Counted from the stretch's first letter, positions 9,564 to 21,745 are shown. The stretch: DNA of 64,000 nucleotides from Macrothele yani (GCA_039090855.1 CM077011.1:24147001-24211000), one strand, 5' to 3'. A program made the numbers and translations. Notes: a model not told the origin generated them from the sequence alone.

Positions 9564-11629
9564 ATAAGACAAACAAAATGTATTGACATAACCAACCCTA
9601 AAAAAACACCATAATACCTTCAAATTGGAACTGAAGAACAGATTCTCTGCTTTAGAAGGCCTAACATCGGAAGAAGTGGATATTTCTGAAGTTAACAGAA
9701 AAGTAACTAAAGCTCTTATGGAAACAGCAACAAAATTAGCTGGGTCTAAGAACAAATTGCATGTGAACAAATTATCAGGAAAAACCAAAATGTTGATGCA
9801 AAAAAGAAGAGAGATCAGAACTACTAAAGAAGATGTGACTTCCAAAGTGGAATATATAGAGCTATGCAAGACAGTACGAAAAAGTGTCACTGAAGACGTG
9901 AGGAAATTCAACTGTGAACTAGTAAGGAAAGCAATTGAAAACAACCAAAGCCTAAAGATAGCAAAGGGACATCTCAGTAAGTGAAGAAAACAGATTATGG
10001 CACTGAGAAAAGAAGATGGTTCTGTAACAAGAAATAGAGGCGAAATTTTGACAAGAGTGAAAGATTTCTACTCCACATTATATGAAAGGGATGATACATG
10101 TACTCCAGGCATCATGAAAGATACCAGAGTTCTTTCAGTCCTTCCAGCAGAAGTTGCACATGCAATCAAGAACATGAAGCTGGGAAAAGCTCCAGGAGAA
10201 GATGGAATTACTGTAGACATCATACAAGAAGCAAGTGGAGAAATCGAAACAGTACTCGCCCAAATTTTCACTCGATGCCTTAATGAAGGGAAAATTCCTG
10301 AGGATTGGAACAACGCTACAATGATCTTGCTACATAAAAAAGGTGACATTGAGGATCTCAGGACCTACAGACCTATCAGCCTCCTATCAGTGGTTTATAA
10401 AATCTTCACTAAAGTTCTTTCACACCGCTTGAAGGTAACACTGGACATGGCTCAACCGAGAGAACAAGCTGGATTCAGGAGTGGCTACAGCACAATAGAT
10501 CATATCCACGTACTGAGAGAACTAATTGAAAGAGTGAGGGAATATGAACTTCCATTGTGCATGGCTTTTATCGATTATGAAAAAGCCTTTGATTCAGTGA
10601 AACCATCAGCAGTTACAATGGCTCTGAAATCCTGCGGTGTTGAAGATGCATACATTAATATTATTAATAACATCTATGAAAATGCAAGTGCAAAGATTCT
10701 GCTATTTGGTAATACAACACACATAAAAATTGGGAAAGGAGTGAGACAAGGTGACACCATATCTCCGAAGCTCTTTAATGCTACATTGGAAAATGTCTTT
10801 CAATCACTGAACTGGGAAAACAAAGGGATAAAGATTAATGGAGATTATCTAACCCACCTTCGTTTTTGCTGATGACATAGTCATTTTTGCAACTACCCCA
10901 TCGGAGCTACAGAGTATGATGCAGGAACTTGCTGACAAGAGTAAAGAAGTGGGATTAAAAATGAACTTTCAGAAGACAAAAGTGATGTTCAATGCTTTTA
11001 CAAGAAATGAAGATTTATCGATTGATGGAGAAAAGCTGGAGATAACAGACACGTACGTTTATCTTGGACAGCAGATATCAAGTGAGGGTCACATTAGTGA
11101 AGAAATTAATCGGCGTACAAAACTTGCCTGGAGAGCTTTTGGAAGAAACAGCATAATTTTCAAGAGCAATATGCCATTATGTCTTAAAAGAGAAGTGTTT
11201 GATCAATGCATCCTTCCAGTGCTTACGTATGGTGCAGAGACGTGGACCTTAGCTAAAAGAGACATACAAAGGCTGCAGACAATTCAAAGAAGCATGGAGA
11301 GGTGCATGCTTGGTGTAACCAGGAGAGATAAGAAGAGGAACACGTGGATCCGAAAAATGACAAGAGTGGAAGACATCATGATCAGAGTTAAATCCCTGAA
11401 ATGGCAATGGGCTGGACATACTGCCAGAAGAACAGACCATCGATGGACAGCCGAAATTTTAGATTGGATTCCAAGGGACAGGAAAAGACCCAGAAGAAGA
11501 CCACATGGAAGATGGGTGGATGAAATTCGAAAGTATGCGGGAGTGACCTGGAGGAGACTGGCACAAGACAGACCGTTGTGGAGGAAACTTGGGGAGACCT
11601 TCGTCCAGCAGTGGATTGATAATGGTTGA
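9564..11629 (+). pseudogene. RTE reverse transcriptase, copy 1
   Basis: One frame from 9564 to about 10865 with a single stop (TGA at 9982-9984), then one extra base just before the active site (10860-10870), then the second frame to the TGA at 11627-11629. Visible motifs: LGKAPGEDGI, AFIDYEKAFDSV (palm motif A), GVRQGDTISPKLF (motif B), the ADD of motif C split by the frameshift, and the basic tail RPRRRPHGRWVDEIRKYAG. Reverse transcriptase of a cytoplasmic-to-nuclear RNP that primes on nicked chromosomal DNA. Inactive as it stands. Confidence 0.88.
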
Positions 11630-11641
11630 CAATGATGATGA

Positions 11642-11676
<35 letters not shown>
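9564..11676 (+). mobile_element. RTE-type non-LTR retrotransposon, copy 1, 5'-truncated
   Basis: Homology with the longer copy at 11732-14927 begins at ATAAGACAAAC (9564). The 3' end is the RTE-style microsatellite tail GACAATGATGATGATG, running into a long TA tract to about 11676. The 5' EEP-nuclease half is absent, consistent with incomplete reverse transcription. Confidence 0.88.
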
Positions 11677-11678
<2 letters not shown>

Positions 11679-11724
11679 TATCAGTGAAAAGTGATTCATA
11701 TCAGATATATATATCTATATATAC
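11677..11724. repeat. AT-rich spacer with duplicated 10-mer
   Basis: Between the two RTE copies. TTCATATCAG occurs twice about 20 bp apart, followed by TATATC runs. Confidence 0.6.
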
Positions 11725-11731
11725 GCGTTGA

Positions 11732-14700
11732 ACCGGGATGTAAGGTCAGGTGATGCGTAAAATCACAGCCTCTCCTTGACAAATGTCAACCCCGCCTTCT
11801 CGTGGTGCATTCAGTTCCCACTAAAGGGGCTCTGACGACCGCCAATAGCGGTATAACTATACCATCGGGATTAGAGGAAATGCTATCCCACACTCACCAA
11901 CCCGCTTGGCCAGCGTGGTGAGTTATGGCCAAACCCCTCCAAAATGACTCCACAACTTAAATCTTGACCCTCAGTCTCCAGCAGCTGGAATGCACCTGGC
12001 CAGGACAGCGGCCAGTGCGACATGAAGGCAGAGGGTGCTAAGAATCACCGGAGGACCGGACTAGGCAGCCATCAGATGCTGACCTTGGCTACGTATAATG
12101 GACGCTCCCTATCTTCTGATTCAAGGCTTCTTGAATTGGAAGACGAACTACAAAGGATCAAGTGGGACATCGTCGGGCTAAGTGAGGTAAGGAGAAAAGG
12201 AGAAGATCTCATTGAACTGAAAAGTGGACATCTCTTCTACTATCGTGGGACAGATACTGGCAGAACTAGTGGTGTTGGATTTATAATAAACAAGAAACTG
12301 AAGGATAAAGTTGTAGAAGTTGAAAGTTCCTCTGACAGAGCTGCACGTCTTGTTATCCAACTCTCGAGAAGATACCAGGCTCAGATTATTCAAATTTATG
12401 CACCCACCACAAGTCATCCTGAAGAAGAAATTGAAGAATTTTATGAAGAAACTTCCCATCTAAATAATAAAGGTAAGCAGCACTTGAAGATAACTATGGG
12501 AGATTTCAATGCAAAAATAGGGCAACGGCAACAAAATGAAACTTCAGTAGGTAAATTCGGTCACGGCAACAGAAACCAGCGTGGAAATACTCTCGTTGAG
12601 TTTGCAGAGGCAGAAGGGTTTTTCATCTTGAACTCCTTCTTCAAGAAAAAGCCACACAGGAAATGGATATGGAGGCATCCAAATCGGACGACAAGTGAAA
12701 TTGATTTTATTATGTGTAACAAAAAATTCGTCATAAAGGACTGCAGTGTGTTAAACAAGTTCAACACAGGTAGTGACCATAGATTGGTGAGATGTAAGAT
12801 GCACCGCAACACTAAACTCGAACGTGGCAAGCTCATAAGACAAACAAAGTGTATTGACATAACCAACCTTAAAAAACGCCATAATACCTTCAAGTTGGAA
12901 CTGAAGAACAGATTCTCTGCTTTAAAAGGCCTAACATCAGAAGAAGTGGATATTTCTGAAGTTAACAGAAAAGTAACCAAAGCTCTTATGCAAACAGCAA
13001 CAAAATTCGCTGGGTCTAAGAACAAGTTGCATGTGAACAAATTATCAGGAAATTCCAAAATGTTGATGCAAAAATGAAGAGAGATCAGAACTACTAAAGA
13101 AGATGTGACTTCCAAAGTAGAATATATAGAGCTATGCAAGACAGTACAAAAAGGTATCACTGAAGACGTAAGGAAATTCAACTGTGAACTAGTGAGGAAA
13201 GTAATTGAAAACAACCAAAGCCTTAAGATAGCAAAGGGACATCTCAGTAAGGGAAGAAAACAGATTATGGCACTGAGAGAAGAAGATGGTTCTGTAACAA
13301 GAAATAGAGGCGAAATTTTGACAAGAGTGAAAGATTTCTACTCCAAATTATATAAAAGTGATGATACATGTACTCCAGACATCATGAAAGGTACCAGTAC
13401 CGGAGTTCTTCCAGTCCTCCCAGCAGAAGTTGCACATGCAATCAAGAACATGAAGCGGGGAAAAGCTCCAGGAGAAGACGAAATTACTGTAGATGTCATA
13501 CAAGAAGCAAGTGGAGAAATTGAAACAGTACTCGCCCAAATTTTCACTCGATGTATTAATGAAGGGAAGATTCCTGAGGATTGGAACAGCGCTACAATGA
13601 TCCTGCTACATGAAAAAGTGACATTGAGGATTTCAGGAACTACAGACCTGTCAGCCTCCTATCAGTGGTTTATAAAATCTTCACTAAGGTTCTTTCACAC
13701 CGCTTGAAGGTAACACTGGACATGGCTCAACCGAGAGAACAAGCTGGATTCAGGAGTGGCTACAGCACAATAGATCATATCCACGTACTGAGAGAACTAA
13801 TTGAAAGAGTGAATGAATATGAACTTCCATTGTGCATGGCTTTTATCGATTATGAAAAAGCCTTTGATTCAGTGAAACCATCAGCAGTTACAATGGCTCT
13901 GAAATCCTGCGGTGTTGAAAATGCATACATTAATATTATTAATAACATCTATGAAAAGGCAAGTGCAAAAAATTCGGCTGTTTGAAAATACAACACACAT
14001 AAAAATTGGAAAGGGAGTGAGACAAGGTGACACCATAACTCCGAAGCTCTTTAATGCCACATTGGAAAATGTCTTTCAATCACTGAACTGTTAAAACAAA
14101 GGGATAAAGATTAATGGAGATTATCTAACCCACCTTCGTTTTGCGGATGACGTAGTCATTTTTGCAACTACCCCATCAGAGCTGCAGAGTATGATCCAGG
14201 AACTTGCTGACAAGAGTAAAGAAGTGGGAAATTAAAAATGAACTTTTAGAAGACAAAAGTGATGTTCAATGCTTTTACAAGAAATGAAGATTTATCGATT
14301 CATGGAGAAAAGCTGGAGATAACAGACACGTACGTTTATCTTGGACAGCAGATATCAAGTGAAGGTCATATTGATGAAGAAATTAATCGGCGTACAAAAC
14401 TTGCCTGGAGAGCTTTTTGAAGAAACAGTTTAATTTTCCAGAGCAATATTCCATTATGTCTTAAAAGAGAAGTGTTTGATCAATGCATCTTTCCAGTTCT
14501 TACGTATGGTGCAGAGACGTGGACCTTAACTAAAAGAGACATACAAAGGCTGCAGACAGCTCAAAGGAGCATCGAGAGGTGCATGCTTGGTGTAACCAGG
14601 CGAGATAAGAAGAGGAACTCGTGGATCCGAAAAATGACAAGAGTGGAAAACATCATGATCAGAGTTAAATCCCTGAAATGGCAATGGGCTGGACATACTG

Positions 14701-14927
14701 CCAGAAGGACAGACCATCGATGGACAGCCGAAATTTTAGATTGGGATCCAAGGGACAGGAAAAGACCCAGAAGAAGACCACATGGGAGATGGGTGGATGA
14801 AATTCGAAAGTATGCGGGGGTGACATGGAGGAGACTGGCACAAGACAGACCGTTGTGGAGGAAACTTGGGGAGACCTTCGTCCAGCAGTGGATTGATAAT
14901 GGTTGACAATGATGATGATGATGATAT
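11732..14927 (+). mobile_element. RTE-type non-LTR retrotransposon, copy 2, near full length
   Basis: About 3.2 kb with a 290-bp 5' leader, EEP endonuclease, reverse transcriptase and the tail GACAATGATGATGATGATG. The 7-bp direct repeat GCGTTGA flanks it at 11725-11731 and 14928-14934, a plausible target-site duplication. It sits head to tail behind copy 1, separated by about 55 bp of AT-rich repeat. Confidence 0.87.
12022..14906 (+). pseudogene. RTE endonuclease-reverse transcriptase, copy 2
   Basis: ATG at 12022. The first 351 codons hold an exonuclease-endonuclease-phosphatase (EEP/APE-like) domain: LATYNGRSL, IVGLSEVRRKG, the MGDFNAKIG motif near 12498 and GSDHRLV near 12772. A TGA at 13075-13077 interrupts the frame where copy 1 has an arginine codon; the same frame continues to about 13615, where one base is lost. 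Further stops (TAA near 14092) and shifts follow, and the last open block is 14472-14906. Not a host craniofacial-type gene: it is multi-copy, ends in a retroelement tail and has target duplications. Inactive. Confidence 0.88.
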
Positions 14928-14934
14928 GCGTTGA

Positions 14935-15625
14935 CCCAAATAAATATAGCATATTAACATTAAAACAATTATATAATTACAATTTATGAAAAGCCAAGCA
15001 CAGGAGAATAAAAAAGAATATAGATCATACATTAATAGAAATTTCATTATCTATCCATGGCTCTAATACTAGAGGTAGATCTCAACTGAGACCAATTTTT
15101 CCCAGGACTCAGTATGTTAAACAATCACTAAGTTATACTGGGCCTCAAATTAGGAATTCTCTACCTGTTGATCTTACAGTAACAAATAATTTCAATCTAT
15201 TTAAAAAGAAATTAAAATTTTACATTCTGGTTCTACCAAGAATATAAAAAAGAAATGAGGAGAAATGAAACGGAAAATGCAAAAAAAAAAAGGGGGGGGG
15301 GGAGATAATAAAATCCCAAATGGATGCATTAGGAAAATGGGAACAGGAGGACAAAGTAGTAGGAAAGTGGGGAAAGTTGGGAGGAGGAAAGGGGGATAGG
15401 AAACAATTTTGCTAATACTAATACATTTGAATGTTATGCACCATGCTTTCAGGGGCAACTCTAACTTGCCTACGTTTGTATAGGGAGATCAAGGCCTTGC
15501 CAGGAGTTTTGTGGCCTTTTCTCAGATCTCCCTTGCTGTTACAATTACTTACACTGTTGTTAAATTACATTGTATTTTTGGTTTTCATATAACAGCTAAA
15601 TAAACGGAATTGAATTGAATTAATA
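14935..15625 (+). pseudogene. Jockey/CR1-type element, 3' piece
   Basis: Resumes the reading interrupted at 9540: DPNKYSIL then QLYNYNL aligns with NPNIYNIL then QLCDYNL at 31850-31900 in the related copy. The C-terminal end near 15130-15240 reads YTGPQIRNSLP and FNLFKKKLK, usual for this reverse transcriptase group. A 3' UTR follows, ending in the short tandem tail GGAATTGAATTGAATT near 15606-15621, a 3' end style of CR1/L2-type elements. Clade assignment is approximate. Confidence 0.8.
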
Positions 15626-15628
15626 TGA

Positions 15629-15767
15629 TGCCCGGTGTGGAAAAACCCGAGTTGGAAAAACCCCTCACTCCGGAGTAAGTCACTTTCCCAACTGATCTAC
15701 GCGGACATGTGCTCTCATTGCTATCTGCCTTTATCTCATGTGCGTCCTGCGAGGCAGGCACGTCATA
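15629..15767 (-). mobile_element. TRIM LTR fragment (copy g)
   Basis: Decayed and rearranged LTR of the tRNA-bearing TRIM family. It keeps the A-box side of the tRNA-like part and the outer LTR end with ATCTGCCTTTATCTCATGTG and GGCAGGCACGTCATA. Same orientation as all other copies. Confidence 0.75.
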
Positions 15768-15899
15768 ACTGGTCTTCCAAGTGCTTACAAAACAGCTCTT
15801 ACCCTGCGAGACATAAACGGTACGAGATTTCTAAAGTAGTCATGTGGTATTTGGTACCAAAGTATTACCAGCATAATTTTTAACTCTTGTAAGCTACGT

Positions 15900-16262
15900 G
15901 ACAGAGCCGCCGCAGATCGGATTTGCTGTTCCAACACAAATCACAAATGCTTGAATGGATAGGTGTCTGGGGGAATTCGGCTCCCTGGAAGTCTTCTTAA
16001 CGTTACGCGAACCAACCTTCAGGTGTCCGTGCAATGTGGCATGTCGCATTATTCTTCTGAAACAATGTCCTACTTGAAGGGAATGCCGTTGCCATGAAAG
16101 GTCTGCACCTGGTCTGCAATAATGTTTAGGTAGTTAGTAGACCACGTAGTATCCTGCACTTGAATAACTGGACCCAGTGTTTTCTGGCAGAACATTGCCC
16201 AAAGCATTGCGATTTCTCCACTGGCCTGGTTTTTGACGTACGTCTTTAAAATTAGTACCATG
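15900..16262 (-). pseudogene. Tc1-like transposase fragment
   Basis: On the minus strand from 16261, IAMLWAMFCQKTLGPVIQV followed by YLNIIADQVQTFHGNG matches the middle of Tc1 transposases between the first and second catalytic aspartates. The continuation after a frameshift (about 16070 to 15900) is weakly recognisable. No element ends are visible. Confidence 0.7.
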
Positions 16263-16643
16263 GGGGTACCCTCTAGGAAAACTTGACCGACATAATTTCT
16301 TACGATTGATCAAATTCTTATAATATCGAAATTATAACAAATAGATAAAATCTAGCAACTGACGTAAAAAGAGTAATAAACAATTATTCTAAAAATATTA
16401 ACTTCAAGGTCATGCGCATGCGTGGGGAGAGGGGCGGGCGTCAGGCATTTTGGGGTCGAATACGCTGAGCCAAGCGTCTTGAAAACAGTATAACTCGAGA
16501 TATCGTAGAGGTAGGATCCTGATATTGATTTCAAACGATTCCTCTGGATGAGAACTATCTAAAACCCAATAATTCACAAACATTTAATAAGTACTATATC
16601 AGTTATAAGTGATAAATGAAAAAATATTTGTGATAAAATCAAA

Positions 16644-17498
16644 ATGTCTAAATATTTGAAGAAAAAGTTCCACTCAAAATACTACAAAGGTATATCAGAA
16701 GAAAGAAGAACTCAAAAGAAATCCAATAAGCCCAAAACGACTAATGCAGATTGTAGGGCTTGTAGACAGAAGAGGAAAGCTGAAGCGGCTCAACATATAC
16801 AGCCACAACTAATCACTTCTACAGCTAGCACATGTGAACCAATGGACTACTTGGCCGTGAGTGAAACTTGGATGAACCATTCTAGTCCAATATATTTGCC
16901 CTGTTTCGAATTGAAGGCGAAAAGAAATATGGCAATAACCCAACACCAACTACCAACTTCGGAACGTACTGCTTCGCCAACAAAAGGAACTGCGGGGGGA
17001 GTTGCCATTTGCAGAAACATCAATAGTCTAACAGATTGCCAACCCGTAAATGTCTCAGTCAACAACAGATTGAGAATTGAAGATGACAATGTGCGTGACA
17101 TGTGTCTAGTTGATATGACAGTGTCTGCTCAAACTCGCTTCATACATGGCTCGGTATACATTCATCCCAACGTTTCACAAACATCACTAGAGGTCTTCAT
17201 GCTCCAGATGCTATGCAATTCCTCTGAGAACATCAAGAAAATCATACCAAGTATGGTACCGGATACTTAAGTGTCTATCATTCTCACTGGTGACTTTAAC
17301 ATTGATGTGCAACAAATCACCAACTTACTCAAATTCATGAAAGACAATTTCGGCTTGACTCATGTAAATTCTCCACCAACTACCTTAGGCAATACTTGTA
17401 TCGATTTAACATTTGTACGAAACATAGATGTGAATCGTATGCCATATGTTTTTTACTTCTCATATCATCGCCCTTTAATAAATACAATTACAGTCTAA
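16644..17498 (+). pseudogene. EEP endonuclease domain of a retroelement or Helentron-like element
   Basis: ATG at 16644 opens a basic, lysine/arginine-rich N-terminus (KYLKKKFHSKYYKG), then DYLAVSETWM near 16848 and GGVAIC near 16997, an in-frame stop at 17268-17270, then VSIILTGDFNID at 17271 and IDLTFVRN and SYHRPLINTI near 17455. These are EEP nuclease motifs, except that the usual S-D-H reads S-Y-H, which removes a catalytic aspartate. No reverse transcriptase follows. Such domains occur in non-LTR elements and in Helentron-type proteins; the sequence does not decide between them. Confidence 0.65.
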
Positions 17499-17529
17499 CT
17501 GCATTCCTCTTTCATTTATCAACCGACTT

Positions 17530-18100
17530 CTACCTCAAACCCCTTACTGTCAAACACGTATACACGTAAATAAAATCTGCGGGTGTGTTCCGGACCCAGC
17601 CAACCCGTAGCTTTTATCTCATGTTGTATTTTAAAGCTAACACTTCCCCGTAAACGACGCACACATACCCGGCCTCCTACTTGGTGCAACAAGAAATAAG
17701 ATATTCCTCGGGCAAGACGAGCTTTTCCCAATCATCATGGTCCAGTTTTGATGGTCGCGTGTCCACTGTAGGCGTTTTAGACGTTGAACTGAGGTTCGCA
17801 TGAGCATTCAGAGAAGCCTGCGGCTACGCAGTCCGATCTTTAGCAGGCTGCGATGTACTATGTGTTGTGATCCATAACTCCTGTCGCCAGCATTCAAATT
17901 ATTGGTGAGTTGCACGGCAAAATTGCCGGCGATTACGGACGCAATACGATTTTAAGAGCGACAACCGAACTCTTGGGTCACAATCATCACAGTTCGCCCC
18001 TCCTTGAGCCTCCCAATTATTCGACCAAGAGTAAAATCATCCGGATGTTCTCGACGGGCAATTTTGTTTTCTATTGCATGCAAAAAACACAATCGAACGT
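17530..18100 (-). pseudogene. Tc1-like transposase fragment, heavily decayed
   Basis: On the minus strand the block DDFTLGRIIGRLKEGRTVM near 18055-18000 resembles the helix-turn-helix start of the transposase at 59238 (LYNFTRGRVIGKLEEGRSV). Further on, GGRVCVRRLRGS near 17660 corresponds to the strand following the first catalytic aspartate. Multiple frameshifts; ends not found. Confidence 0.65.
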
Positions 18101-18350
18101 TTGTAACATTTATGCACACCGTCCGATGACTACCGTTCAACTGAGGTTATTGGACTGCGTGAGCGCATTTTGTTCTCGCATCACTCAAACCACACGTTAT
18201 TCTCCATTATTACGCATGAGCTGTTGCTCCAATTTCCAGACACGGTCCTGAGTAAATTAGTGTTTGCGTGCTTCTGCTATTTGCGGCTGTTGCTAGCAAA
18301 GAACTTTAGTACCAATAGATGACGTTGAGAAAGTGAACTTTGCGCACCGT

Positions 18351-18370
18351 GAGAGAGAGAGAGAGAGAGA
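18351..18370. repeat. (GA)n microsatellite
   Basis: Ten uninterrupted GA units. Confidence 0.95.
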
Positions 18371-18397
18371 ACTTTTTTATGGTGATGTTCATCCCAG

Positions 18398-19002
18398 ATG
18401 ACATGGGTGCAGGAATCCGAGGGGGCAAATGGAGGTGTACTGATTGAATGCACCGAGGCGAGTAGGGTAGATACTTTCCTCGAAAGTTTCGAGGAATTTC
18501 CGGAACTAAATGACGTCTTTGTTTCCAAAATGTCGAAAAGCAGACGTCCCAAGCTGATAGCTTACGGGATTGAGACAGACGATCCCAAGAACCTGCCAGT
18601 AGCAGGGTTCTATTCCGCATCAAAGGAAATAGGGGTAAGCGCCACTGGGCAATCGAACTGGCCCCAGCGAACTTCCGCATCCTTGCGAAAGAAGGGAAGG
18701 TCAATCTTGGCTGGCAGGTGCAATCCTGCAAAGAATTCTTGTGGGAAACCCGTTGCTTCTGCTGCAACGTGTTTGGTCGTCACCGTGACCGGTGCAAGGC
18801 TAAGTCTGAGTCCTGTGCCCTTTGCGGCTAGGAGGCCCACTGTCACCAGGCTTGCCAGAATGTTGCGAGATGCCCCAACTGCCATGGTACAAACGAGAGG
18901 TTTCACCTCAAACTTGACACTGCACACTGCAGTACAGACCCAGACTGCCCGAGTCTGAGGAGAGAGATGGAAACACTGCGTGCGAGAATTGATTATGGCT
19001 GA
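18398..19002 (+). pseudogene. Gag-like ORF1 of a non-LTR retrotransposon
   Basis: The first half is open with PKLIAYGIETDDPKN near 18550. After a frameshift, WAIELAPANFRILAKEGKV near 18650-18710 leads into three cysteine-histidine knuckles: CFCCNVFGRHRDRC near 18757, CALCG then H and C near 18820, and CPNC near 18868. A stop lies inside the second knuckle, and the ORF ends at the TGA at 19000-19002. This layout is that of R1/Jockey-type ORF1 nucleic-acid-binding proteins, which coat the element RNA. No matching ORF2 follows. Confidence 0.75.
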
Positions 19003-20223
19003 TGCCATGCGACGGAATTATCAAGATGGGACTGCGCCCCCGACAAATGAAATTGTAAGACGGAGCTTGTGTGTCCTCTGTGGCTGTGATGCCAATCTTT
19101 TCTGTATTTTTTCCTAAAAAAGTGCTTTTGTTTGTCTGTCTTTTCTAGTATTGAATTAAAGGCTCCGGCCCAAAAAGTTCGAGTGGCGATCGAATCTCCC
19201 AGGGATGTCTCAATGGGCACACGATCCATCTGAGCACACACCCATTTGCGCTACTCGGCCTTGTGTCCGGGTCGGCGGTTCTTTCGCGATATACCGATGG
19301 GTCTGGTATCGCAATGCTTACGGCAAAGTAAACTTGACCAGTGAGCTCCGTTCAAACCTATTGTGTCGGCAACTGGACGGTGCAGGACGACAATTTCATC
19401 ATCCTTGTTATTACCTTTCAGAGGTCTCACGCCACACCGTGCAAGACAGGGACTCATCGAGCGGGTCAAGGACTTCGTTGCGAGCCAGGAAGAGCACATG
19501 ATGGAAGGGCGATTGAAGATCAATGAAGACAGAAAACGGAAGACAGTAGTAAAGAGGAGCACAATGACTCAGGTCCAGAATCATCACGGCAGCTTAGACC
19601 CTAGTCCTGCGGAATTCTTAATACTTTGTAGAGATTTTTGCTGATTATCACTGTCAGAGGGCTCATGAATTAAAAGATTAATTACCCGTTACATGAGAAC
19701 CTCATTCTATAAATGTGCATGTAAATAATTTTTAACCTAGATACCAATAAAGGGCCTCGGCCCCAAACTCCATCGCGTCGGGGCCGACGCGAAATTAAGT
19801 GCCCTGCCGATAATCACGTCACGCATACGGGCTATGGCTGAGGGGTGGGAAGTGTCGGTTCCGTGAGGGCAGCAGACGTTTGCTGGTCCCTGGACCGATC
19901 TTGTCCCGGTGAAAGACCGCTGGATTTGGACAGGATTGCTCGCACAACGCCGTCACTACAAAGTTTTAGAGATAATTAAACATATCCCTGCGGAGTCCTC
20001 ATTTTAACGGTACAGGTACACTCATCAGCTAGCTTACCTTTCAGAGGTCGAAGGACGTACATACTTGGGTGAGAAAGTGATGGTTGTTTTTGTCGTGCCA
20101 AGAAAAAGAGCTACTTTGTCGCTGTTTGATGTTTGTGCAAACTGATAATAAATTCGCTTTTCATGTTTGCCTCAGTAAAAGATTCGTTGTGTTTTAAGAA
20201 AGTGCTGTCGTCTTTTTTGATAC
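19003..20223. other. Unassigned region, possible retroelement remnants
   Basis: About 1.2 kb of mixed composition downstream of the gag-like ORF. A short RYTDGSGI near 19280 resembles the first motif of RNase H domains, and LIERVKDFVASQEEH near 19456-19500 looks helical, but neither is enough for a call. Nothing else recognised. Confidence 0.35.
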
Positions 20224-20227
20224 GCAC

Positions 20228-20805
20228 TATGACGAAGTAAATTTCTCCGTCATTTTTGGTCTACGCCGGGATTCGAACCCGAGGCCGCTTATTCCGGAAC
20301 AAGTCGCTCTACCAACTGAGCTACGCAGACGATTATTCTGATTCCTATCTGCCTTTATGTCGTGTGCGTCCTGCTGGCAGGTACCTCACATCTCCCCCCC
20401 CCGAAAGAGGGCCGAAGGCATGGCCCACTGGAGGTCAGCCGTGACCATGAATCGTTGCAGGCAGCCATCCACTGTAAAACGTGCACTTGAGAACTCCCAG
20501 TCAATCTGCTGTGTGGAATGCAACATCACACATTTTTATTTTTCGAAGCGCTGGAGAAGGAATTCTCTGATTTTTCCTGTCTCGCGGTGTGGAAATAACA
20601 TCAGACCAATGCGAGATTTTGAACGGCCGGGTCATCCGCCATTATAACGAAGTAAATTTCTCCGTCATTTTTGGTCTACGCCGGGATTCGAACCCGAGGC
20701 CGCTTATTCCGGAACAAGTCGCTCTACCAACTGAGCTACGCAGACGATTATTCTAATTCCTATCTGCCTTTATGTCGTGTGCGTCCTGCTGGCTGGTACG
20801 TCACA
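20228..20805 (-). mobile_element. TRIM with tRNA-like LTRs (copy a)
   Basis: Two direct repeats of 163 bp (20228-20390 and 20643-20805) differ at four positions and enclose about 250 bp. The target GCAC is duplicated at 20224-20227 and 20806-20809. On the minus strand the LTR runs from TGTGACG to CGTTATA and holds a tRNA-like sequence with A-box TAGCTCAGTTGG and B-box GGTTCGAATCC. A purine tract (C run at 20393-20402 on the plus strand) precedes the 3' LTR. The primer-binding site has lost most of its bases here. No ORF, so movement would need proteins from another LTR element. Confidence 0.9.
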
Positions 20806-20978
20806 GCACTTTAGCACGTGCAGTGCTCTTGCTCGTAATAACGACGTTTATTTGCTTCTTTCCCTTCATCCATAAGATATGCAGACAAATTTAATCCATT
20901 CATTGTGGTCGTAAAAAACATCTATGACATTGGAATATTTATATTAACGTGTTCAACAAATTAAAAACAATACACACC

Positions 20979-21001
20979 CTCTCTCTCTCTCTCTCTCTCT
21001 C
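20979..21001. repeat. (CT)n microsatellite
   Basis: Uninterrupted CT run. Confidence 0.95.
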
Positions 21002-21745
21002 GTCACTATTAAATGATCAAGCAACAGTTTGAAAAATAATTTTTTTTGGAAAATCTTCGAAAAAGATATGCATGTCCTCATCTTCATCTCATAATGTTTT
21101 AAACTTTCAGTTTTTGTTCGCAGGCTGTTTGCGTTAATAATTACTTAAATACTAGGGACTTAGATTGATAATCAGTTGGTCAGAATTCATTTGGCTAACT
21201 TATTACATAAAAAATCCAATTCCTCATTTATTCTTCGTTACTTGCCGAAATAAATCTTATAGACACAAACTCGCGATAAATCAGGAACATATCTATGATC
21301 ATGAGATATCACTTCAGCACTTATTAGACATTTAGATAATCATTCATTCTAGTAATGCCAAGATAACATGCCGTTCATCTTGAAGCAGTTTATCGTGTTC
21401 CGTATACCTACACCTTCAAATCTTGGTGTGGATTTTTATTTACCTATGACTCACTCTCCCCGTTGCCGAACGTTTACAGAAAATTGAAGGTTTCGACGTG
21501 CCATTCAGAAAGAAACGCAACGGAATAATATAATTTATATAACAGAAACTCAAAACGGAAGGTTAATTTAGAGATATACGTCACAATCTTCAGAACACCT
21601 GCTTGAATACCGAGCACAGCATTAGTAACACCGCATCTTAAAAACGCGCTTTTGTTATTACCAGACGACAGATTTTCTTCCGTTTGTACTACCCATTTCC
21701 AGATTAACCTAATTTTTTGTTGCAACTATATATATATTTATCTGT
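21002..21745. other. AT-rich intergenic stretch
   Basis: About 740 bp without recognisable gene, RNA or repeat boundary. Confidence 0.55.

Noticed and set aside
9450..9944. Minus-strand ORFs opposite the RTE copies
   Set aside because: Antisense shadows of the reverse transcriptase reading frame; the same shadows recur in each copy.
12022..13077. Host gene similar to craniofacial development protein 2
   Set aside because: It is the EEP nuclease of an RTE element: multi-copy, followed by reverse transcriptase, with a microsatellite tail and flanking duplication.
15201..15458. Hydrophobic minus-strand ORF as a membrane protein
   Set aside because: It lies over the purine-rich 3' UTR of the Jockey-like element; the hydrophobicity comes from composition.
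19251..19645. RNase H domain suggested by RYTDGSGI
   Set aside because: Only one short motif; no further catalytic residues in frame.
20228..20805. TRIM copies read as dimers of a tRNA SINE
   Set aside because: 4-bp target duplications, a primer-binding site, a purine tract, near-identical direct repeats and no A-rich tail fit LTR elements better. The solo copy at 29174-29353 keeps this alternative testable.
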